Below, piece after piece: positions 36,274 through 41,764 of a DNA stretch of 41,764 bases (positions are counted from its first letter, which is position 1; each line of letters opens with the position of its first letter). The DNA lies in assembly GCA_035560005.1 (NCBI GenBank), contig DATMAN010000048.1, positions 1-41,764 on the forward strand, in the 5' to 3' direction. The notes beneath the pieces were generated by a model. That model did no database searches and was not told where the DNA came from. It worked only from the letters and a program-made list of their open reading frames with translations. The DNA comes from Burkholderiales bacterium. GTDB lineage: Bacteria > Pseudomonadota > Gammaproteobacteria > Burkholderiales > Eutrophovitaceae. Position numbers and translations under genes: made by a program.

Positions 36274-36807
36274 TTACTTTTTGGACGGGCCGGGCGTGTT
36301 TACGAGGCCCCTAGCCAGCTTTAACGCTTCTTCTGCCGCATCGAGATGTCCCGCAGCTAATGCCAAAGCGAATTCGGGCTTCAACACTTCGGAGGCACTG
36401 CGCGATATTGGACGCGTAAGCACCTCGACCGTCGCATCGAGCTTGGCGGATGCGAAAGCCACTAATAGGTCGGCAATGGTTAGTCGCTGTATGCGCGGTT
36501 CGGCCCTCCAGGCCTCCTTCCACATTCGCGTACCCGGCGTAGCGTCACCAAGGAAAAGCATCCAAAGCTCGTCTATTGGTTCGCTTACAGCAAAATCGAC
36601 ATCGGCACTCTGCGCACGCACCCTTTCTAGGGCAGCCAAGCGGCAACGCAGCAGGGCGGCCGCATCCTCGAGATCGGATTGCTTGAAGCGCCAGGCCTTG
36701 AGAAGTAAGACGTAGGTCGAGCGCCAACGCCGTGCCAATCTGCTGAAGGCGTCGGCCTCCACTACCGTGTTGGCAAGCCTTAGTGAACTTTCGCGGTGTA
36801 GTTGCAT
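36274..36807 (-). CDS. Unknown element protein, paralogue of the 34753-35307 product
   Basis: This 177-aa helical protein starts at the ATG at 36807, behind GGGAG at seven bases; a 17-codon longer reading would overlap the previous gene. It shares the L-W-x-x-F-L-x-D-A-x-P-G-T motif and following helices with its relative across the rep gene. Basic N-terminus (LARRWRSTYVLLLKAWRFKQ) suggests nucleic-acid or membrane contact. No family is known to me. It may be an accessory replication or partition factor. Confidence 0.7.
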   Translation of the reverse strand: MQLHRESSLRLANTVVEADAFSRLARRWRSTYVLLLKAWRFKQSDLEDAAALLRCRLAALERVRAQSADVDFAVSEPIDELWMLFLGDATPGTRMWKEAWRAEPRIQRLTIADLLVAFASAKLDATVEVLTRPISRSASEVLKPEFALALAAGHLDAAEEALKLARGLVNTPGPSKK

Positions 36808-36818
36808 AGTTGCTCTCC

Positions 36819-37163
36819 CTATTCGGTAATTTGGCTGACGCGATGACCTTCCACCCACGCCCTGAACTTGTTAACGTCGATCAACACCTTTCTGCCCAGC
36901 CGAATGACGGCACCAGCCTCGATAAGGCCATTACCTCGGACGACGCCTCGGCTGCTTAGCCGTGTTTTGGACTTATCGATCAGCGCTCGGACGGCGCTCT
37001 CGGTGAAAACGCCCTTCCATTCGGGCAGTTGAACAAGCCCTTTGACCGTAACCTTTAGTGGGGCCTGTGTTAAGGCTGAGACCCCTGTAGGAAGGGACCG
37101 GACGTCTGGCTCTGGATAGGCTAAGGCAACAGCCTTCCGGGCCGGCTGGACTGCAGTACTCAT
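36819..37163 (-). CDS. Helix-turn-helix / excisionase-like DNA-binding protein
   Basis: This 114-aa protein has a C-terminal winged-helix-like region (FTESAVRALIDKSKTRLSSRGVVRGNGLIEAGAVIRLGRKVLIDVNKFRAWVEGH) reminiscent of excisionase-type HTH proteins that end in a beta-wing and W-x-E-G-H-like tail. The N-terminal 40 residues are Ala/Pro-rich. GGAGC precedes the ATG at 37163. It is followed by the gene for the helical paralogue after 11 bases, so the two form an operon with rep. It may regulate rep or excision. Confidence 0.68.
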   Translation of the reverse strand: MSTAVQPARKAVALAYPEPDVRSLPTGVSALTQAPLKVTVKGLVQLPEWKGVFTESAVRALIDKSKTRLSSRGVVRGNGLIEAGAVIRLGRKVLIDVNKFRAWVEGHRVSQITE

Positions 37164-37290
37164 TGTCTCGCTCCATCGAAAGACGACTGAGGAGCGAAGA
37201 CTAGTAAGTTGGCGCTCGTTCCACCATGTGGGCGGAAGCAGGCTTTCCGGCCATATGTGAGGCGCAATGGGACTTAACAGGTCCTACGCG

Positions 37291-37992
37291 CTAAAGGAGC
37301 AAACGAAGGTAGTCTTTCTTGTTCACGTAGCGGGCGGCTACGGCATACCTTCTGGCGATTGCCTCGGCGGATCCCTTTCCCACCCCGTAGATACGATTGG
37401 CAATCTCACTGTTATTGAGGTTCTCTTCAGACTCCTTCGCCCGATAGGCGTCGAAAATTCTCAGGAGGTCGGTATAGGAACCCATGTTCGCGCCGGTCCT
37501 GGGCAGCGGCTCAACGAGGTTGTCGGCAATAAAATGTTGCCGCCGTGCCTCAAGGATAGGTAAGAGCTTTTCGAATTGCCCGTCGACCGACTTCCGAAGG
37601 TCGATCTGAATTACGGCAACGTCACGCTGGAAAGCAGGCAGCTGGAATTCAGAGACAGCAAGATGAACATCATCGTCGAAGTCTCCTACTACATAGCCAA
37701 CGATGTGCTGATTTACGAATCTCGGTCGAGATTCTGAGTCCGGAAACTCCAGCCACGCGATCGCCGGATTGGATATTTCCTCCAACCCCCAATCCTTGCC
37801 CATCCCGGAATTAGGCAGGAGCTGCGGCGGAAGCTTGTGTTTTTTCGACAGCGCCCCGGCGCGCGCCACATACATATCCCATTGGTCCTGGTACTGCCTG
37901 TTCCGCCGAAGGAATTCCCAAGCCCAGCCTTCCGCCGGGAGATCCTTCGGGTACTCTACTTCTTTTCTCCAATTGGGTAGAGGGCTTTCCAT
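37291..37992 (-). CDS. DUF6499-like transcriptional-regulator-type protein
   Basis: This 233-aa protein begins with WRKEVEYPKDLPAEGWAWEFLRRNRQYQDQWDMY, the WAWEFLRRNxxY pattern of DUF6499/DUF2285-type regulators found on integrative elements. The centre is beta-rich (FVNQHIVGYVVGDFDDDVHLAVSEFQ) and the C-terminus is a helix set with GVGKGSAEAIARRYAVAARY that may hold a helix-turn-helix. Relatives are linked to conjugative or mobilisable islands. It lies directly downstream of the integrase gene on the same strand. Its target is unknown. Confidence 0.75.
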   Translation of the reverse strand: MESPLPNWRKEVEYPKDLPAEGWAWEFLRRNRQYQDQWDMYVARAGALSKKHKLPPQLLPNSGMGKDWGLEEISNPAIAWLEFPDSESRPRFVNQHIVGYVVGDFDDDVHLAVSEFQLPAFQRDVAVIQIDLRKSVDGQFEKLLPILEARRQHFIADNLVEPLPRTGANMGSYTDLLRIFDAYRAKESEENLNNSEIANRIYGVGKGSAEAIARRYAVAARYVNKKDYLRLLL

Positions 37993-38019
37993 TGCGTCAC
38001 GCTAACCACACCCAGCATG

Positions 38020-39126
38020 CTACTTGACGGTTGCAATTAATTGCACGGGCCCATTCGACACCGCACTACCGTCGCCGAACAAGCGGTCGTTCATGGCTCG
38101 AACAACCCTCGCGGTGTGCGCCTCGGAGAGGTGTGCGTAGCGTTTCACCATTTGCAGGGTCCTGTGCCCGAGGACTTCCGCGATCTCGCTAAGGCTCGCA
38201 CCGTTCATCGCCAAGTAGCTTGCCGTAGAGTGTCTCAGATCGTGAAAGCGAAAATCCTCTATCTCCGCCTTCTTCAAGGCGGTATTCCAACTCTTCCGGA
38301 TTTCGTACGGCCTCGCCTTCTCGCCGACGTTCGTGTTCGGAAAGACGAGGGCCGTGTCAATCCTCCGAACCTTCGAGAGTTTCTCCATCTCATAGTGAGC
38401 GTGCCCTGTCAGCGGCACGTTGCGCCGTTCACCGTTCTTCGTGTCGTGGAGGATTATCCGGCCCTTCAGTAGGTCCACGTCACTCCAGCGCAGGTTCATG
38501 ATCTCGCCGTGGCGCATGCCGGTCGAAAGCGCTAAGACGACCACTGCGTACAGATAGGGGCAACGCGAGGAGCGGCAGGCTTCGAGGAGGCGGGCTCGCT
38601 CGTCATCGCTTAGAAACCGCACCCGACCGCGGGGTTCTTTCGGCTTGGTGACCTTCCGCATCGGGTTCTCGTCCATCCAGCCGTACTCGCGTACTGCCGT
38701 GGTGAAGGCGTGGGACAGAACAGCCAGATAGCGGACCACTGTGGAGGGTGACCGCGGCACTTTGCGCTCTTCGTCAGTAAACGCCAGACGATCCTTACAT
38801 TCGGCGAGCAACGCCGGGGTTACGTTGCATAGAAGGTACGAGCCGATCTGCTTCTTCCACCAGAGGAGCTGCGCCTTCTGCGTACCCCGGCTGTTGAGCT
38901 TCTTCGTCGGAATGACATCCCGGATGTAGCGGTCGATCAATTCCGCGGCGGTGTGCTTCTTCGCTTCGCTGGTTTTGAAGTGCCGACCTTCCCGGATTGC
39001 CGCTTCCGTCTGCTGCGCCCACCGTCGCGCATCCGTGAGCCGTTCAAATGCGGCCGACTGCGGAGGAAAGCCTTTGATGCGTACTCGGGCGCGGTAACCG
39101 CGACCACGCGCTTCGATCACTGCCAT
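38020..39126 (-). CDS. Tyrosine integrase adjacent to tRNA-Lys
   Basis: This 368-aa phage-type integrase has an N-terminal arm/core-binding region (VRIKGFPPQSAAFERLTDARRW and AELIDRYIRDVIP), and the catalytic set Arg in STGMRHGEIMNLRW, Lys in DTKNGERRNVPL, HDLRHSTASYLAMNG, VLGHRTLQMVKRYAHLS with the nucleophile Tyr. The ATG at 39126 has GGGAG at eight bases, better than a GTG three codons upstream. It lies just past the 3' end of the tRNA gene, the usual layout for site-specific insertion in a tRNA. Its last codons contain a 12-bp palindrome shared with the other recombinase gene. Confidence 0.93.
   Translation of the reverse strand: MAVIEARGRGYRARVRIKGFPPQSAAFERLTDARRWAQQTEAAIREGRHFKTSEAKKHTAAELIDRYIRDVIPTKKLNSRGTQKAQLLWWKKQIGSYLLCNVTPALLAECKDRLAFTDEERKVPRSPSTVVRYLAVLSHAFTTAVREYGWMDENPMRKVTKPKEPRGRVRFLSDDERARLLEACRSSRCPYLYAVVVLALSTGMRHGEIMNLRWSDVDLLKGRIILHDTKNGERRNVPLTGHAHYEMEKLSKVRRIDTALVFPNTNVGEKARPYEIRKSWNTALKKAEIEDFRFHDLRHSTASYLAMNGASLSEIAEVLGHRTLQMVKRYAHLSEAHTARVVRAMNDRLFGDGSAVSNGPVQLIATVK
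38033..38044. repeat. GCAATTAATTGC palindrome at the 3' end of the integrase gene
   Basis: This palindrome is embedded in a 22-bp stretch (38031-38052) that is the reverse complement of 33089-33110 in the other recombinase gene. No GATAA-N7-TTATC core is near. It may be an arm-type or regulatory site. Confidence 0.5.
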
Positions 39127-39135
39127 GCACGTCAC

Positions 39136-39417
39136 TCCCTTGGACTGATGATTTGAATTTAGCGAGAGAGTGCTGCGGCTGGCAATGGAAATGTGATCTA
39201 ACTATCGGAAGAAGAAGACTTATTATGGATAAGTCAGAAGAGGCGAGCGCAGTTGAGATGCAAGGAGCGCAAACCACAGAAGCCGAGAAGATTTCAATAA
39301 GTTGAACCAAAAAAATTGGGAGCGTGTTGCCGCAATCCTGATGCTTGCCGAGCGCGAATTGCGCTCGAGTCTTTTCGAGTTCTTTGAACTAGTGTCCCAA
39401 AATTGGCCCACGGAAAG
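39136..39417. other. Intergenic stretch between integrase and tRNA terminator
   Basis: No convincing gene was found in these 282 bases; a 62-codon reading on the minus strand has no ribosome site or recognisable features. The region would hold the integrase promoter and probably attachment-site arms, but no clear repeat of the tRNA 3' end was seen. Confidence 0.5.
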
Positions 39418-39445
39418 AAAAAAGCCCGCGTTTTGCGCGGGCTTT
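39418..39445 (-). terminator. Rho-independent terminator downstream of tRNA-Lys
   Basis: On the minus strand AAAGCCCGCG-CAAAA-CGCGGGCTTTTTTC forms a strong GC-rich hairpin followed by a T run. It lies 23 bases downstream of the tRNA 3' end, a usual terminator distance, and insulates the tRNA from the integrase gene. Confidence 0.9.
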
Positions 39446-39468
39446 CGAACGTAAGACTTTGAAGAATT

Positions 39469-39544
39469 TGGTAGGTCGTGGCGGATTCGAACCGCCGACC
39501 AACGGATTAAAAGTCCGCTGCTCTACCAGCTGAGCTAACGACCC
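39469..39544 (-). tRNA. tRNA-Lys (anticodon TTT)
   Basis: This 76-nt cloverleaf includes an encoded CCA end. It has D-arm (AGCTCAGCTGGTAGAGCA), anticodon loop CTTTTAA with TTT, variable loop, and the T-arm GGTTCGAATCC. The outermost acceptor pair is G1 with T72 (a wobble pair), unlike the G-C expected in many bacterial tRNA-Lys, which may show that an inserted element supplied the 3' end. An integrase gene lies on the 3' side. Confidence 0.95.
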
Positions 39545-39591
39545 GCCGTGCGACTGCCGGGAAAGGCGCGGATTTTATCAGCCGGCAGCCC

Positions 39592-40281
39592 TCAATTGCC
39601 AGCACCGCGCGGCGCATAGCGCGTGCTGTCCGGGATGCCGGCCTGCGCGAAGCCCTTCCTGCGGATGCGGCATGCGTCGCAGAGGCCACAGGCGCGGCCT
39701 TCGGCGTCGGGCTGGTAGCAGGTCACCGTCTCGGCCGGATCCACGCCGAACGCCACCGCAAGCCGCACGATCTCGGCCTTGGGCAGATCCACGAGCGGCG
39801 CGCGCACTTCGATCCGGCGCCCCTCCAGCGCCGCCTTGGTGGCGAGGTTCGCCATCGCCTCGAAGGCGCGCAGATACTCCGGGCGGCAGTCCGGGTAGCC
39901 GGAATAGTCCACCGCGTTCGCGCCGATGAAGATGTGCCGCGCCCCGAGCACCTCGGCCCAGGCGAGCGCGAGGGAAAGGAAAATCGTGTTGCGCGCCGGA
40001 ACGTAGGTCACCGGGATCCCGGGCTGAACACCCGACACCGGGACTTCGATCGCGCGGTCGGTGAGCGCCGAGCCGCCGAACTGCGCAAGGTCGAGCCGCA
40101 CGATGCGGTGCTCGCGTGCGCCCAGCCGCCGCGCGATGCGCGCCGCCGCCGCAAGCTCGGCCCCGTGGCGCTGGCCGTAGTCCACGGAAAGGCACCAGCA
40201 CTCGAATCCTTCGCGCCGCGCCCACGCGAGCGTCGCCGCGGAATCGAGGCCGCCGGAGAGCAGGACGACCGCGCGCTTCAG
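39592..40281 (-). CDS. queC: 7-cyano-7-deazaguanine synthase QueC
   Basis: This protein of about 229 aa has the PP-loop ATP motif SGGLDSAAT at the N-terminus, [14 protein letters not shown] in the middle, and the zinc site [14 protein letters not shown] near the C-terminus, so it converts 7-carboxy-7-deazaguanine to preQ0 for queuosine in tRNA. The expected start falls on a CTG that overlaps the cpoB stop (CTGA); no ATG, GTG or TTG lies near in frame, so CTG may be the real start. It is co-linear with pal and cpoB, a frequent betaproteobacterial order. Confidence 0.93.
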   Translation of the reverse strand: MKRAVVLLSGGLDSAATLAWARREGFECWCLSVDYGQRHGAELAAAARIARRLGAREHRIVRLDLAQFGGSALTDRAIEVPVSGVQPGIPVTYVPARNTIFLSLALAWAEVLGARHIFIGANAVDYSGYPDCRPEYLRAFEAMANLATKAALEGRRIEVRAPLVDLPKAEIVRLAVAFGVDPAETVTCYQPDAEGRACGLCDACRIRRKGFAQAGIPDSTRYAPRGAGN

Positions 40282-41060
40282 CGTTTTGCCGGCGCCTGTC
40301 CGAGGGCCTGCAGGCGCTGGCGCGCGCTCGCCGCCGCCGGGCTGTCCGGGTAGCGCGCGACGAGGTCCTGCAGCGTCTTCTGCGCGCCGCGCCGGTCGCC
40401 CATCGCGTCCTGCGAGGAGGCGATATTGAGCATGGCATCGGGCGCCTTGGCGTCCTCGGGCCATGCCGAGAGCACCTTCTGCTGCGCGGCGATCGCCTGC
40501 TTGTAGTCGCGCTGCGCGAAATGCGCGTTGCCGATCCAGTACTGGGCCGAGGGCGCCAGCTTCGACGCCGGGTAGGTGACGAGAAACCCCTGAAACGCCG
40601 AGATCGCGAGCGCGTAGTTGCCGAGCTTGAACTGGTTGAGCGCCGCCTCGTAGGCCTTGGTCTCCGCCGCGGTGGGCGAGGTCTCGGCCGGTGGCTTTTC
40701 CGCCTGCGCCGCGGCCTGCTCGCGCGCCTGCTCCAGCTTTCTCAGGCGGGTGTCAATGTCGAGATACAGGTCCTTGCCGCGCCGCTCGGCGGTTTCCGCC
40801 TGATGCTGCATCACCTCGATCTGCCCGCGCAGCCGCGCGATCTCGGCGCGCAGCGCCTCGATCTGCCCGGCCAGCTCCATCAGCGCCGAGCGGTCCTCCA
40901 GCTTCGCCAGCCGCTCCTCGAACGCCTGGTTCGCCGCCTCCACCTGCTTGCGCAGCTCGGCGATGCGCTGGCGCGCGACGTTGTCGTCGAACAGCCCCTG
41001 CGCGGACGCCGGCAGCGCGAGCGCGGCGGCGGCGGCTGCGACGGCGAGCTGACGCTTCAA
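40278..41060 (-). CDS. cpoB: Cell-division coordinator CpoB (YbgF)
   Basis: This 260-aa periplasmic protein has a signal peptide ([20 protein letters not shown]), an N-terminal coiled coil for trimerisation ([24 protein letters not shown] and further), a Pro/Ala linker and TPR repeats (about residues 135-255: [42 protein letters not shown], and so on). It couples peptidoglycan synthesis to Tol-Pal constriction. A TTG start at 41060 has GAGG at five bases. It follows pal by seven bases. Confidence 0.93.
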   Translation of the reverse strand: MKRQLAVAAAAAALALPASAQGLFDDNVARQRIAELRKQVEAANQAFEERLAKLEDRSALMELAGQIEALRAEIARLRGQIEVMQHQAETAERRGKDLYLDIDTRLRKLEQAREQAAAQAEKPPAETSPTAAETKAYEAALNQFKLGNYALAISAFQGFLVTYPASKLAPSAQYWIGNAHFAQRDYKQAIAAQQKVLSAWPEDAKAPDAMLNIASSQDAMGDRRGAQKTLQDLVARYPDSPAAASARQRLQALGQAPAKR

Positions 41061-41067
41061 GCGGCCC

Positions 41068-41634
41068 TCAGTACTCGCCCTGATACAGGATGTCGCCGCG
41101 CCGGTTCTTCGCCCAGCACGCCTCGTTCGACTCGGTGCAGACCGGCTTTTCCTCGCCCAGGCTCACCGACTCGACCTGCGCCTCCTTTGCCCCGAGCAGC
41201 ATCAGCATGCGCTTCACGGCGTCGGAGCGGCGCTGGCCGAGGCCGACGTTGTACTCGCGGCTGCCGCGCTCGTCGGCGTTGCCCTGGATCAGCATCTTCG
41301 CCTCCGGGTGCTCGCGCAGGTATCTTGCGTGCGCCTCGATGAGCGGCCGGTATTCGTCCTTGATGTCGTACCTGTCGTAATCGAAGTAGATCGAGCGCCG
41401 CGACAGGATGCTCGCCGGATCCTTGAGCGGGCTCGGCGCCTGCGGCTTGCCCGCGGTCAGGTCCACGCGCGCGACCGCGCCGGGCTTCACCGGCTGCGGC
41501 TTCGCGGCGGGCGCGGAAGCGGCGGCGCCGGGCTGGCGCTCTTCCACGCCGGCGGGCGACTGCTCCTCGCCCGGCGTGCTGCTGCATCCGGCAAGCGCTG
41601 CCGCCAGCAGGGCGGCGGTGACGATGACTCGCAT
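41068..41634 (-). CDS. pal: Peptidoglycan-associated lipoprotein Pal
   Basis: This 188-aa protein has a lipoprotein signal (MRVIVTAALLAAALAGCSS, lipobox LAGC) and a C-terminal OmpA-like domain with SIYFDYDRYDIKDEY and NADERGSREYNVGLGQRRSDAV, which binds peptidoglycan. It belongs to the Tol-Pal system that keeps the outer membrane attached during division. The ATG at 41634 follows AAGGAG; a longer reading to 41676 adds residues before the signal. A long Pro/Ala linker separates lipid anchor and domain. Confidence 0.95.
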   Translation of the reverse strand: MRVIVTAALLAAALAGCSSTPGEEQSPAGVEERQPGAAASAPAAKPQPVKPGAVARVDLTAGKPQAPSPLKDPASILSRRSIYFDYDRYDIKDEYRPLIEAHARYLREHPEAKMLIQGNADERGSREYNVGLGQRRSDAVKRMLMLLGAKEAQVESVSLGEEKPVCTESNEACWAKNRRGDILYQGEY

Positions 41635-41654
41635 GACGATTGCTCCTTTGCGGT

Positions 41655-41764
41655 TCAGTTCGTAAACGGCCCCCACGCCGGCTCGCGCACGTCGCCCGCC
41701 GAGACGGTCAGGCGCTGCTTCACGCGCCCGTCGGCCGACACCGCCGAGAGCACGCCGCGGCCGC
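41655..41764 (-). CDS. tolB: TolB, C-terminal end only (cut by window edge)
   Basis: The last 35 codons before the TGA read [20 protein letters not shown], followed by [13 protein letters not shown], which is the conserved C-terminal blade of TolB. The periplasmic beta-propeller partner of Pal is expected at this place, 20 bases before the pal ATG. Only this portion is visible in the window. Confidence 0.9.
   Translation of the reverse strand, partial: GRGVLSAVSADGRVKQRLTVSAGDVREPAWGPFTN

Noticed and set aside
39223-39411. 62-codon reading between integrase and tRNA
   Set aside because: It has low-complexity composition, no ribosome site and no domain; likely chance.

Overview
The window looks like a GC-rich betaproteobacterial chromosome. 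The right end carries conserved housekeeping genes, all on the minus strand in the order tolB - pal - cpoB - queC, followed by a tRNA-Lys(TTT). Everything to the left of the tRNA reads as accessory DNA: a tyrosine integrase lies next to the tRNA 3' end, most island genes run on the minus strand, and the island core appears less GC-rich than its flanks (judged by eye). No second copy of the tRNA 3' end was seen, so the left border of the island is probably outside the window.

Layout from left to right. (1) 1-10077 is a copper-handling cluster. It has a HicB-like gene cut by the window edge, an isoprenylcysteine-methyltransferase-like membrane protein, a His-rich DUF2933-like protein, a lycopene-cyclase-domain membrane protein, a P-type ATPase with YHS and heavy-metal-binding domains, a UbiB/ABC1-like kinase, two small exported proteins, a small membrane protein, a CueR-like MerR regulator, copA and a divergent copZ-like chaperone. 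Two MerR-type promoters lie back to back between copA and copZ. (2) 10257-13523 is a four-gene operon with a dCTP deaminase, a predicted zinc metallopeptidase (HEVGH) and two unknown helical proteins. (3) 13772-18478 is a ubiquitin-like conjugation (Bil-type) operon with a double-Ub-fold protein, E2, JAMM peptidase and E1. Upstream it is coupled to a sigma-70-family factor and a possible sigma partner; the same 36-bp promoter-like element precedes both the sigma gene and bilA. (4) 18701-25944 is a type I restriction-modification operon (hsdM, hsdS, hsdR) ending in an M48/SprT-like peptidase. (5) 26063-31156 has a decayed piece of an integrase gene, an HNH nuclease, an orphan Cas2-like protein, a HEPN-motif protein, two envelope proteins and a weak Xre-like regulator. 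(6) 31236-39126 is the core of the mobile element: a SANT-like protein, RadC-family JAB protein, tyrosine recombinase, SWIM zinc-finger protein, AlpA-like excisionase, two related unknown proteins flanking a Rep-like replication initiator, a second DNA-binding protein, a DUF6499-like protein and the tRNA-proximal integrase.

The most unusual structure is a set of repeated sites at the borders between these modules (about 10101-10155, 26351-26414, 33097-33161, and a degenerate one near 18602-18663). Each has a palindrome like GCARTTAATTGC followed, one to several helical turns later, by GATAA-N7-TTATC. The site at 33097-33161 lies inside the 5' part of the recombinase gene, and the site at 26351-26414 is attached to a decayed copy of that same gene. 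This suggests that defence modules were stacked by this recombinase (inference). The second standout is a Bil antiviral operon that appears to have its own dedicated sigma factor.
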